Of a stretch of 64,000 bases of DNA, positions 10,080-22,439 are shown in pieces. Every line of letters begins with the position of its first letter. The first letter of the stretch is position 1. Source of the stretch: Eopsaltria australis (Eukaryota > Chordata > Aves > Passeriformes > Petroicidae); the NCBI GenBank assembly GCA_034509425.1, contig JAVTVJ010000068.1, forward strand, positions 4,526,001 to 4,590,000, given 5' to 3'. The position numbers and the translations under genes were made by a program. The notes under the pieces were generated by a model. That model was given only the letters and a program-made list of their open reading frames with translations, had not been told where the DNA came from and did no database searches.

Positions 10080-13000
10080 ATCACCTCCTCAATTCCTGGG
10101 AATTCAAGTGGCAGGTAGAGAAACACAAAGTCCTGGTCCTGTGTGGTCCTCGCTGAGCCAGGGACACGTGTGTTTGAGAGACAGGCTCTGGTCTCTGTGA
10201 TGTCAAACATGGCCATGGCTTTGTACAAACTGAGTGTTGGACCTGCGAGATTTTTCTGCTCTGTTTTCAACACTGTGCCTATTCCCACTGTGGTATTTTA
10301 AACACGGCAGGTGGATTTTATTTGCCAATGGAGAATTGGAGAGCAGAATCTCATTGGAGGTGCATGGTGGGCATTGACAGGCTAATTTATCACATCAGCC
10401 TTTGATGGCCGTGGATGTTTCATGAAGGTCATCACAGAAGTCAGAATTCTTGCACCAAATCTCAGCAGATTGGCTGCATCAGTGTTTTTGCCAAGACTGT
10501 CAGTCAAGGACAAGAAATTTACCATGGTTATTGTCTACTTTTTATAAAACAATTTCCTTTGCAATTTCTTAGCTTTATTTGGTGTAAGCTTTTTCCTGCA
10601 ACCAAGAAAGCTGAAAATACTGTGATGATTAGTGAAATTCACTTAACTTAAGAAATTGATGAGTTTCAGTGACTGAATGCATTCTAAGAGAAAGACGCAG
10701 TAGACCCAACATGATTTATTAACATGGTGGTCATCCTTTATCTTAGAAGAAGAGCAGCTGTCATAGTAAAAGTGTGGGGTTTGCCCTTTGTCATTTATCT
10801 TTCAAATTACATTATTCTGAGTGGTTTCATTCTTGCTGATTCTTGTCACATCAGTGTGAATGTGGTTGCCATTCACCAGACCCACTATGAAGATACCTTG
10901 TGAAGTTCTGAATATAGCAAGTGGACTTAGAGTGCAAAAGCTTTTATGAGGTTCTCTGTAAGCTCCCAATATGGAGGTGAGGTCATGCCCAAAAGAGAGG
11001 GAGCTTTTCCTCATCAGCTGACAGGACCTGAAAGCTTGGGACAGCAGTGCAGTGCTCCTGGAGTAGCCAGCTTTTCTAAGCCCTCCTCATACACTGGTGG
11101 CCAGAAGAAAAATGGGAGCGTCCCCTTATGTGACAACATGAGCTTCAACTCAGGTTCAGGGGGATACAAATGTTAGGTGTTTATACAATAACTTCCAAAT
11201 ACATAAAATGCAGTATTTTAGAAAACAAGGGTATGGACATCAGTTTGGACAAAGAGATGACCTATCCCACTTTTACAACAGGCAGAGATTTTTGAGAGCT
11301 GCAGACGGGACAGGTTTGTATTGGTTGGAAAATAAATAGGTTTGTGAGCATAGGGTTGGGATGGGTTTTGTTCCACAAAGCCTTCTGGAAGTAAGATAGC
11401 TAGGACAGTGATTTATGTCAACTCAGAAGTAACTGCTGAGGGTAAATTAAACTCAAGATCTGATAGGAGAGGGAAGGTTGCTGAACCTGGCAGAACTGGA
11501 GGCTGGAGTTTTTTACCCCATTTAGACTAAAGTGAGCTCAAATGTGAGCTCAAAATACAGATTTCTATTACAACAATGATGTAAGCTGTAGACACCTATA
11601 GATGTGTGTGTGAGAGAAGAAAAGGTGGATTTCTGTGAAACACATGTTGCAGTCCACATTTAGGACTTCTGCATGTGATCTGAGCCATTTTGGGTTGGGC
11701 TCACCTTATTTCAGTCATTCTGCCTTTGATTGCTTCTTGTCATTACTGAAACATGCCTGTCTGAAACACACTCTCTGCTAATCCTGTCTCAGAGATCTGG
11801 CTTCCTGGACCAAGAAGTGCCTGCCTTTTGGTCCCCTTTTAGCAGTGGAAATGATTCCTTGACAGGGTGTGGGGATGTTGAGGCTGCCCAGCTGGCTCCT
11901 TGAGGGAGCTCTGGGGCCATGTGGACAAGCCTCAACCTCCCTACCAGCTTCTGTGTTTAGTTACCCATGCACAAGGCAAAGAAGCAGGCCAGTAATGGGT
12001 ACCAGATGGGGGTTTATGTGTTTAAACAAAGACACATTCTGGACAATCAGAAACAACTGAGTGGCAGTTTATACATTAAACCCCAATTTAACAGCAGTGC
12101 ATGCTCGCTGACCTAGAAGAAACAGGGCAGAGAGCCCTTTGTGCTGCCCTGATCAAACGATTCCCTGTTGTCCCTGCTTCTGACAGGGGGGCATGTGTAC
12201 CTAAGGTGAGGGTGTGTACAGAAGCATCACTTTCTCAGCTTGTGGAAAGCCTTCCTTTCAATGGGACATGGCCATGGTCAACTAGTTTTTGAATCAAGCC
12301 ATGTTTTTGGCCACCATCATGTTCTTGTATGTGCATCTCCCTAGACTGTGAGAGGGGGTGTTATTACATTAATTCCCACTGGTGGGCCTCTGCTGCAGAG
12401 TGTGGGTGTGTGTTTTAACCAAACCCTTGGCAGTACTTGAGTGGTTGTTATGGATCCTGTCACAGAAGGCAGCAGGAGTTTAGTTGTAGCTAAAGCACTG
12501 TTCATCTGTATTTCTGTAAACTAAGTTGATTGAATGAATGGAGGATCTATCCTGTGCTACTGTGTGGATGTCTGTTGAATACAGAAAAAGAAACTGTCAG
12601 AATCTCTGGAGGCTGTAACACCACCCTCTTGTGTATACTGAGTGTCTTGTTTGATTGCATGTACTGATGCACTCCACAGTTAGACACTTGATACAAATAA
12701 AAAAAATATCAAGAGAATGGTAAATTCTTCAACTTAATCTCTCAAAAGCCAAACAATAGCATTTAACCTGAACTCTGTCCATTTGGATTATGGTAAAATA
12801 AACTTCCTTACATGTTATTCTCTAATAATATAACCTGTCAGCACATGTATCAGTCAGCAAAGATAGTGTATTATTTAAAAAAACAATTCTGTCAGTAGGA
12901 ATTGAACATGCTCATCACTTTGGAGGAACACATTCTCCTTTAATGAGTGAAAACCAGTGCTTTTTTTCCCCTAATGCCAAAAAAGAACCTAAGCACTTCA

Positions 13001-14960
13001 AAAGGGGAAAAGAAGGAAAAAAGAGTGGTCCCTTGTTAGCATGCTGAAGTTTGCTTAGCTTGAAAGGGAGTCACCAGAATGACTGAGGAAGCTCCCAGCT
13101 CCTCTGTGCTTCCTCCTCAGTAGAGCAATTTCCTTCAGACCAGATAGGAATGCCTTGGCCCTTCAGTGGTTTGTGTGTTATTTGTTTTTATAGCGTTTGT
13201 CACACAGGATTTTGTACATATGGCTACACAATAAAAGTGTTTTCTCTGCTGTAACTGTACCAGACCACAGTGATATGTTTCTTCTGCTCAACCTGACTCT
13301 CTTCATTATTTTGTTGCATTTGTGTTGGAGAAGGAATGAAATGGATAGGCTCCCTTGATGGCTCATACAAGCATGTGTCTTGATTGTGTTAAGCAAAGAT
13401 GTTTCTCTGTTTCCTCAGAGACTGAGGGAAAGGATGCTCATTCCTGAAGTGTATGTGTACTGGTATTGGAGCTGCAGTTCCCAGGCAGCAGCATCTGTAA
13501 GGAGGAGTAAGGAGAAAACATTCCTTTGAAATAAGTTCTCTCCAAAGGAAGGAAAAGGAAAACCCCACTCAGTCTGTATCCGTTAACTGTATAGGGCAAG
13601 CTATTTATAGAGTGTGGTTATAATTGACCATGTGTTATTGTGTACTAGGGCAGGCCAACCAGAGAATACACCATTACAGCATTAGCAGGATAGTCTTCCT
13701 GGGGTGTGCTTCAATGGGCTGGAGCAAATAGACCACTGCTGGAGCATCTCACATAGATGTAAGGTCCCCAGCTGAGACCCTTGTGATCATCAAAAGCATA
13801 TGGGTAGCTCTTTCCTCTTCTGTGCTTGTTTTTGTCAACACCATGTTCCGCACAAGACAAAATACCCAAGTTATGCCAGGCTTTGAGAGAGACAGAGGTT
13901 GTGATATTTCTGGTCCAGTGAGAAGCAGGAAGTCTTAGTTTCCTCTTTCCTCAGCAGTAAGAACCTTCTCTTTTTCTTGCAGCTTCTTGCCATCTGTTTG
14001 TTTTTTTTTTTTTTCCCTGATAATTATTCTTCTACTTCATGTGTTCTTACTGTAGCCACCTGCAAATAAACTATAAATCCCTTTTCTTGCATGGACCAAG
14101 AGCCTTGTGAGCTCAGCACTTGCAGCTGAGATACTGTTGCAAATCCTGTGATATTTGACAAATGTCTGTATGCTCTAGCTTGTGCATTTGTGATGAAGTT
14201 CTGTGATAAAGTTAGACTTCCAGCTTTTAACATGGAAATATGGACCATGCATGTTGCAGCCCTCTGGAATGCAGATGAAATGCAGAACCTACAGTGCTTT
14301 CCAATTGCAGGTTTTCTGGCAGTGTAGTTAAGATGCTGGCAGTAGTGTCATTCCTCTCTGCTGGACCATTTGCAAACAGACTCGCTAATGAGTGTGGACT
14401 TTGAGTGGATTTTTGGGTGTGATCATGCTCTTCATCTGACTCACAGCCACAGAGGCAGCTGGCCACGAGCAAACTGTCCCGTGCTAATGCCAGTCTGTCT
14501 GTGGGTCCAGAAATGTACATGCATTGCCCCAGTTGTTACTGTCACTGTTTGTCCAAGACCCACAGATGTCACCTGACTTTTTGCAGTCATGGTGTTGCTG
14601 CAGTGTCAGGAGACTTTTTTGTAGAGAGCCTGGGCTGAGCCCCTTGTTTGTATTGCTCCTACAGACGGTGATGGCACCTCTAGAAACCCCAGGCCTCCCC
14701 AACCCTTTCCTTTCCTTCCGTGAGGCCTGGATAAAGAGCCGAGTTTGACCCTTCCCAGAAGTCCATGGCGTTCCAAATGAGGTTTTGCACAGGATGGATA
14801 ACAGGTTTGCGGTGTTGCATTTTACCCACTTAACTCCCAGGATGTCAGAGCCACTGCCAGGCCAAAACACAAAGCACAATCAAGCATCTCACTTGGGTGA
14901 GCTCCATTTCAGGGTAAGTTGCAAGCCACAGTGAGCTTTGCCCCGCCAAGGGAGGTCTGT
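10080..14960. other. Unannotated non-coding sequence
   Basis: Roughly 4.9 kb of unique sequence. A 14-nt poly(T) sits at 14001-14014, and A-rich patches near 12697-12712 and 13000-13022. Open frames are short to moderate (up to about 130 codons, minus 14484-14879) with no recognisable domain. I see no splice-bounded open frame that I can call an exon with confidence. Confidence 0.6.
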
Positions 14961-15310
14961 TTAAAACGAAACAAAACAACTTTTTGGATTGCTTATCAAT
15001 TAGGATCATGTGGAAGGGGGCAATGTAGTAACAGGGTAGAAAACTTGTCAGCTCTGCAATTAACATCACTACATGCTACTTAGCTCTCTTTATAGAGACA
15101 TAAACACATTTCAATCAGCCAACTCATTAGAAAAATCATGACTCCTATATATACAGCATAAAGACTTCAGGCTGGTGAATACTGCTCACCATTATTCTTA
15201 GTTTATGAAAACAAAAGTCTTAATTATGCTGCCAATAACAACAGCATCATTAGCAGCCAGATGTTTTCTCCTTAATTTAAAACACACACAAAATAGATTG
15301 TTTAGGGGCT
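14960..15310. promoter_or_regulatory. Candidate conserved non-coding element (texture only)
   Basis: An AT-rich, low-repeat interval with several homeodomain-type ATTA/TAAT cores, such as CAATTAACATC near 15057, CTTAATTATGC near 15221 and CCTTAATTTAAAA near 15271. Between them lie SOX-like AACAAC and the string CATCATTAGCAGCC (about 15244-15257). This density of transcription-factor-like words resembles vertebrate developmental enhancers. Conservation cannot be seen from one sequence, so the call is tentative. Confidence 0.2.
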
Positions 15311-18300
15311 TATCTGAAACAGAGGTACACTTAAGGAAGTTGGCAGTGAAATATCAGGCTCTTTACAGGTCAGGATGACATTGGGAAGATTTCGAGGAGC
15401 TCTGCAAATCTGGCATCCCAGCCACATGCTGTCCATAGCTGTTTCTCAGCACTGTTTGGAGTAACAGAGTCATCTGATAGACAGGAATCTTGTGTCATCT
15501 TGCAGGACAGCTCCCCATCAGTGCAATAATTCAAAGCCAGGGCAGGGGGCTGATGACTTTCACACCATCCCTGTGGTGTTACACTGTTGGTAACTGTTCA
15601 TTAGTCCTGTATCAGCTACAGCCATAGTGTCCTGGTCTGGGACTGGGGCTGTAACACTGTCCTGGGCCCTGGGGCAAACTGTTCATCATGAGCAGCTGTC
15701 CTTAGCATTTCTGGACATCAGGAACTCCTGGAAAACATCCACTGCACACAGAGGGATGCTAGGTACTTTTACCTGCACACAGAGGGCATTTTCCACCTAC
15801 CTCTTCCAAATCTGCCCATACCATCATGTGGATATTTGGGGGAGGGGGGGAGGATGTTTTAACTCTTCCAAGAGCCTAGTAGTGGACCCTCAAAACCTGG
15901 AGGATGGATCCTTGTTGTGCAGTTTGTGATTGAACTGACAGAAGGCAGGCACAAGCTCCATCCTTTCTGCCTCCTCTCCATTCTCCACAGCTGCTCCTAT
16001 GTACAGTATGTTTCTTGTGCAAAAGTGGCATCTTGCCGTCCCAGAGAACAGCTGCCCCCACATGCTTCTGCCCACCCCTGCCCTGAGGGGCCCCACCTCC
16101 CTCCAAAGCCACCCTCTCTGGGTGGTTACTGTGGCACAAGGCAAGGGAAGGGAGCTGAAACACAGCTAGCTGGACCCCGGCAGGACCCTGCACTACTACA
16201 GGTGTGGAGGGCCAGGTTGGCAGCCTGGGTGGACAAGGGTGTGTGCTCTCCTCTCCCTGATTTATCACTCCTGGCAGAATGGTCACAGTTGCTGTGTTGG
16301 AGGAGCCAATATCTTGATTAACAGAGCAGGCAAGAAGCGAGTGACAGAGCCCCCTCTCCCTGCATCTCCCCAGAAGATTAGGGACACTTGTGTCCTCTGG
16401 CTGTGCTGTCCCTGTCCCCAGGGCAGACACACACTGCACAGCCAGAGCTGTCCCACACCCCTCTGAGCAGGGGACCCTCACCCTGCCATGGCATGGTGGC
16501 AGGTGACAAATTATTTGCACTGAATCGATTTCTCCTCCACCTTTTCCCTCAGAAGCAATTGTTTACTTGTCTCCATTGGCTCTTGCATGGTCCAAAGTTC
16601 AAAGTAAGGCTGCAGAGAACAATTTCTGTGTCTGATCCTTGTGGTGTGGCCCCTTTTCCCCACTTGCACATTACAGCAGTTTGAAGATTTATCTTATCAC
16701 CATTTCTGCAGCAGACATGGTATTTCTCCTGGTCTTTTCACTTAAGCCTATCACTGGCTCATTTTGCTAGTTACCAAATTTCTTCTATTTTGACAACATC
16801 TTTCTGGCATTGCACAATCCATGTGAAAATTGCAAGTACTTGTGAGAGCATCCCTTCCTGCTTCTTGCTACAATGCCTTCTAACACTGAGCCTCCTTTTT
16901 CATGCTGGCATATTAAAATATTTTACAACCCATGTTTTGCCATCGTCAGACTGTATGTTTTTGAATTCAGTTTCAAAATTAAGGGCAGGGAAAATTATGA
17001 TCATTTCCACATTAGTCACTCCATCCAGTTTCTTTGGAGTGATGAGTGAATCAACGCCCATTCTGACTTACTGTAGGGGTAAATATGCGTAATTTGAGTG
17101 ATTTTTGGTTGCTTGATAAAATTGTCTGCTGCTGTGCTGTAATGCAAAATGTGGGGATGTGTGAGGAAATACTTGCAGTAGGCACATGCTTCTTGCCTTT
17201 TGTCCCTGCCAGTCTCAGTTTTGGAATGCCACGTTTGATGACAGCCTGCCTTAGGATGTAAATGGGCTTAGTAGAAGGACCTGGTAGACAGTTTCCAAGG
17301 CACCATCTCTGCATCATGTAGGGCTGCATGTTACAGGCAGGATTTATTTTGCACCCCTCCTGTGCTGTTTGCTGAGGTGTGGCTCAGTGAGAGGATGGGA
17401 TCCATCAGCAGCAAATGCCACGCTTCAACCCTGCAGAGGGTGGGGCCTCCTTCTGTTTGACAACATGAGTGTGGCAGTGGCATGGATGTCAGCTGTCCTT
17501 GGTGCAGCTGGGGCTGGCACGTCATGGCCATGGAATATCCAGGGAACATGGTGCACATGGTGACACCCCCAGGACAGGCATTGCTGCCATCAGGATGCCT
17601 GACTCTGTCCAGAGCAAGCACAGAAGTGAGGAAATGTTGAGTCCTGGCATGAGTTAGAGCTTGTATGGCAACAAAAGATAAGCTCCCTGGAGAAGATGGG
17701 CCAAAAATGAAAATAAATTTCACTGGGTGTTTCTGTGCTGTCAGGTTGGTTCACTCCCTGCTTTGCCCTTGGGCACGGCTCCGCTCTTCACCCACGCTGT
17801 AGGTATAAGTGTTTGCATTCACAGCTCCAGTCAGAAACAAGCCAAATATTTCTCTTGGCGGAGAAATCTCTGGACCCCACATCGAGAGCAGTCATGAACC
17901 AGCACACATCGTTTGGCCCTGGGGTGAGGGCTGACTCATGGCATGGAGATTGACTAGGACGGAACTTGCCACTGATCACCAGGGCTTTGCACAAGGCTTG
18001 TGCACAACAGCATCACCAAAGATGTTAAAAATTTGGCACAACTTTGTTGCAGCAGGTCTGCTGAAGCAATGGGTTCATTATTCAGTCGCCAGCACGAAAG
18101 CTGTGGCTGCTGCTCTGCCGGTACTTGCTCATCTGCTTTCTGGGAGAAAGCCTCTTCCAGTGGCTGAGGATGGATCAGACAAAGCAGATGAGTCAGGCTG
18201 ATTTTATATTTGCGTTTCAGGTAGACCAAGGGGCTGAAACCATGCCAAATTAGCAGTCCCATCTTTTGAGGGAGATTGCAAAAGACCTGGACTTCAAGGC

Positions 18301-20472
18301 ATGGCTTTCATATCTGAGGGCTTTTCTAATGACTTCTTAACTAATTGACTTGACTTTGGTGGGGAGACAGCTAGTGGCTGAAAAGGATTAAAACTGTTAG
18401 AAATGAACAGCTTTGAAGTGGCTCAAACCCTATTAAAATTTGGATGACAGATTTCTTTCTAGTGATGTTTTTTAACCGCTACAACCTGGTAGGATGAGCT
18501 TTTCATGCGAAACTTTATGGATAAAAAGGAAAGTCTAGGTAAGTGAAACAGAGTCTCAGGTCTGCTGCCACTCAGTTATTTGATAACTGTTGGATACCAT
18601 GTGTAACCCACATGTCCCACAGATTTTGTTTTCAAGAGAGTATTTTGTGTTATGGGAATATTTTCCTTTTATCATATTTCTGATCTGACATAGCATGACT
18701 CCAGTGTGGTGGAGCTAAATACTGTATCATTTTCTGTGGCCAAACGAAGCTTGCTCAGAGAAACAATCTGCTGTAGAAATAACTCCAATTAGGACTTTCT
18801 GCAGCAACAAACGGTGATCCAATTCTGTAAGGCTCTAAGCAAGACTGTGGCAGATGATAGCCTTTCAGTAGAGGTTACGGGAATTTTCCAAAAGAATAAT
18901 TTTCTCTTAGAATATGCTGATTTTTTCAGATGTAAAACATCATATGGAAACATGCTCCTTTCAGCTGATTTTCTGTCAATCACCCCAAGCTCCAACATGA
19001 CCTTTCCTGTCAGGCAGGTTTCAATACCTTCCTGCCAGCCAGGTTTCCTCAGAAACCTCACAGGCTTACTGCCAGTCTATCTCCCCAGGGACTTAGAAAA
19101 CTGCCTGAAAGATGGCATCAAAGTAAAGACTGCAGGAGGTTTTGGGGACCTCAGCTCAAGAAGATCTCTACTGAATAGTCTACCCTAAGGAAATGGACTT
19201 TATAATAATTTCCAGACTCCCAAGCCAGCTGGCTCCTCTGGCATCTTCATTGTCACTATGGAAGGAGACTTGCTGTCAGATCTCTCCTTTCAACCAGGTC
19301 TCCAAGGGCTCTGGAGCTTCCTTTTTGGTTTGAGTCCCCCGTCCAATTCATGGGCTGGAAGTCCTATGTCCATGGTCCTGTTGTGGTACCCACTGTGGTG
19401 CTGCCAGAGCTGTGACTCTCCAAGGTCCTTAGTGTTCAAGCAGTTAGCTTGGCTGTTGTTGGAAATCTGAGAGAGATGTTGTATACCATGAATGAAGTTA
19501 TTCTGGACTTTAGTCCCCTGAAAATGTGTGTCATTTGTCTTTTTGTCCATGCTAAAATTTTGTTAAAGCCTTGGGCTGTCTGAAAGTGTTCATGGAGCAT
19601 GTATTTGGCTTCTCATGGTGATTCACTATTAGCTCTGGGTTCAGTTAGTATGTGCAGGAGCACAGTTTTAAGTTCATGAGTAATTCTGCTGAGAGAAGTC
19701 AGTGTATCCACTAACCTAAAGCCCAGCTTGTGCTGAACACTGCCCTGAACTGGGCCTATGGGAGTAAAGTGTGTTTTCTACAGATCACAGAGTAGGTCAC
19801 AGTTTCCTCAGGGACATTTCAAACCAAGACCTGATGGCTAATGAAAGGCAAATTGTATTATTCTAATTTACATGGGCACTCAGCTGCAGACCTCTGACAC
19901 ATGTTCAAGGAGATCACGTCTGGAACTACTTTTAATCAATCATAACTCCTGCTGGCACGAATCTGTAACAGGAACAACTTAATTAATTCAGTGCAAATGA
20001 ACTTTACAGCTACCATGTAATGAGAACAGACATTATATAGCTATTCTTCATATAGCTGTGTAGACTCTCATGTAAAAGCATCATCATGCCTACACAATGC
20101 ACTAGGTGCTTGTGTAGTCATAATTCCAGTGAGCCAGAAAATGACAGTGGTCTGGTCTGTGCTGAGTGTGTGTCTGTACCTCAGTACCACATATGCATAT
20201 TTTATGTAGTTCTCCATCATAGCTATAGATTAAAACCTCTTCCTAATCTAGACCAAAAGCTGAAGACATTCCTATAAATAAGATTGATTTTGTGGTTTTC
20301 TCATCTTCTTTCACAACAGTGTGTGTTCTCAATGTGAAGAAACTTGTACAGAGCTCCAGAAAGCCTTCATAGGTGAGGATCGATGAGGACTTCTACAGTG
20401 GTGGCCTATGGATGCATCTTTTACACAACAGTTTTACCTAATTTTGGAAAGACAAAGGGAGGGGTGGGAAGT
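15311..20472. other. Unannotated sequence with a GC-richer patch
   Basis: No recognisable gene. The interval 15.88-16.48 kb is GC-richer than its surroundings and carries overlapping open frames on both strands, including a 214-codon frame at minus 15876-16520. Overlap of long frames on opposite strands is what low stop-codon density produces. The frames contain no domain I recognise. A 16-17 nt direct repeat (CTGCACACAGAGGG core) occurs at 15742 and 15773. A poly-G-rich string lies at 15838-15853. Confidence 0.55.
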
Positions 20473-20620
20473 GAAGAAGAGAGGAAGAAAGGAAGAGAGG
20501 GAGGGAAGGAAAGGAAGGAGGGAAGGAGGGAAGGAAGGAAGGAAGGAAGGAAGGAAGGAAGGAAGGAAGGAAGGAAGGAAGGAAGGAAGGAAGGAAGGAA
20601 GGAAGGAAGGAAGGAAGGAA
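20473..20620. repeat. (GGAA)n microsatellite in an all-purine tract
   Basis: A 148-nt stretch with no pyrimidine on the + strand. The left part is a degenerate GA/GGA mix. From about 20529 to 20620 it is a perfect GGAA tetranucleotide repeat of about 23 units. Open frames through it encode only Arg-Lys-Glu-Gly repeats and are artefacts. Such polypurine tracts can form triplex (H-DNA) and are prone to length change. Confidence 0.98.
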
Positions 20621-21179
20621 CTAAAAAGTGAAATTCAAACTAACCCAGCTGCCAAGCAGAAAGGGCTTGTGTAGCCTTTCTGGCAGTCTTTTTTCAACGG
20701 TGGTTTCCAATCTTACTATGAATAATCTAGGGGACATGGCAGTGCATTTTGGTGTGCCCTCTCTGTGTTAACACCTCACTGGCTTTGGTCACAGGGCTAT
20801 CAGAGACTCCTCACTAACACTGGCAGATCTATTTCTGAGTGGGCCTTGGCACAGAAGCAGAGTGCCTTTTCACAGGAAAGGTTTATTCTGCTCCAAGGGC
20901 ATGGGAAGCCTAGGACTGTCACCATCCTGTTCTTGTCAGCCATTTCTCTTGGAAACACTCCTGCTGAAACACACAGGTATTTACCAATAAGGGTTCTTAA
21001 CAGGTTTGCCAGTGCTCTGCAGGCTCATGGTAATTGCAGGGACATCAGTCAGTGTTCAGAACATTATATTATGCAAGACGTCAGCCATATGAGTTCACTT
21101 GATATTAGGGAGCAAAATCCTGTGAAAATTACTTTCAGAGTCTGTGTGTTCCAAGCATAAGGAGGGGTCCATGTTTTTC

Positions 21180-21480
21180 TGTGATTAATTGCATGTTTAC
21201 AGTTTACTGAACAAAACCTGGCTTAACTTTGTGATAGGAAAAATGTCTGCTGAACAAAAGTGTCCAATTAACATGGCCCAATTAAAACTTTAAAAGAAAT
21301 AATCTTCAGTTAACAAACACCAGATGTACTTGTCAGGGTTATCTCACTGCTGTTATATTAATCATTTATAAGCTCTGTTCATTTGAGCACTTACTTGGTA
21401 GACAGTACTACTGCAAGATTGTCTTTCTAAATATTATGCCAAAAGTAACTACTTTTCTGATCTTGAAACTGTTAAAACAT
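21180..21480. promoter_or_regulatory. Candidate conserved non-coding element (texture only)
   Basis: An AT-rich interval with repeated ATTAA/AATTA words: TGATTAATTGCATG near 21182, CCAATTAACATGG near 21265, CCAATTAAAAC near 21279, and TATTAATCATTTATAAG near 21356. The texture is enhancer-like. Conservation is untested. Confidence 0.15.
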
Positions 21481-22280
21481 CAGATTAAAAAAGAGGGAGA
21501 GATATTGGGAAGGAAAGCATAGTTCATATTTCTTTAATACAAAATGACCATTTAACCAATTAAACAGGTTGAGTGAAAGACATTTTACTGCTTAGAAAAA
21601 TCAGAAGTGTTCATTGTATAGCATTTTACTGCTTTGGGGGAAAATTAAATTACTCATCTGCTAAAACAGCACATATGTGATAAGTGTAGAATTGATCTCC
21701 AACAGAGAGATGGAGGAATGAAAGAAATGTAGACCATAGCCAAGAAGATCAAATCAAGGGATAAAAAATTCAGAGATTTACTGTAGCCTTTTTGCACCCT
21801 GTGTATTCATGTTAGGGAGGTGCAGAGTTGAAATTTCCCCTTTCTAGTCCTCTGAGCTTCAAAAGGTACTACTAAACAAAGAGACATGTCACCAAGACCT
21901 CTATTCTTCCCACCTCACACAGGGTCCCAAATGAGCAGTGCAGTCACCCTTGTCTTAAGACACCAGCTGCTTTCTGAAGGAAGGGGAGTGCCCACGTGTC
22001 TGTGTTTCTCAGCTCAGCCCAGGAGGTCGATGTCCAGCATTAGGTCAGATGAATTTGAATATAAAACCCCAGCTCACAAAACTGGGTCTTCAGTCAGTTG
22101 TTGAATGTTTCTTCAAATGTGTAGGGTGGCAGTAGATGTCAGTGGCTGTCATTTCTTTTAGAGACTGAGGGTCTCCTCTGCAGCGGGCCAGTGTATTCTG
22201 ATGGGATTTGGTGTGTAGCAACAAGGCTCTCAACACACCCTGCCCCAGTCACCCCCATCACTTTGGCCACAACTCATCAG

Positions 22281-22308
22281 GTCCCCCCGCTGCTCTGCTT
22301 GGGGGGAC
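22281..22308. repeat. GC-rich inverted repeat, 8-bp stem
   Basis: GTCCCCCC at 22281-22288 and GGGGGGAC at 22301-22308 are exact reverse complements around a 12-nt loop. It is a small hairpin-forming site of unknown role. Confidence 0.9.
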
Positions 22309-22418
22309 ATTTTTGGAAGCCTGAGTGAGGATGAAGAATTGTTTCTGGAGTGATATTGGAAAATGAAACCTACAAGGTCTCTGTGGTCAGAGAAAATGTG
22401 TTCTTGGTTTTCCTTATC

Positions 22419-22439
22419 TTGTGCAGCTGGGCTGCACAA
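22419..22439. repeat. Perfect inverted repeat, 9-bp stem, 3-nt loop
   Basis: TTGTGCAGC at 22419-22427 pairs exactly with GCTGCACAA at 22431-22439 across a TGG loop. Function unknown. Confidence 0.9.

Noticed and set aside
15742..15789. Two-copy direct repeat CTGCACACAGAGGG with 31-bp period
   Set aside because: Only two copies with unrelated spacing sequence; too little to call a tandem array.
15838..15853. G-quadruplex candidate
   Set aside because: It has only two long G runs plus a GG; the standard four-run pattern is met only by splitting one run.
20383..20674. Frames encoding Arg-Lys-Glu-Gly repeats
   Set aside because: Pure product of the GGAA microsatellite.
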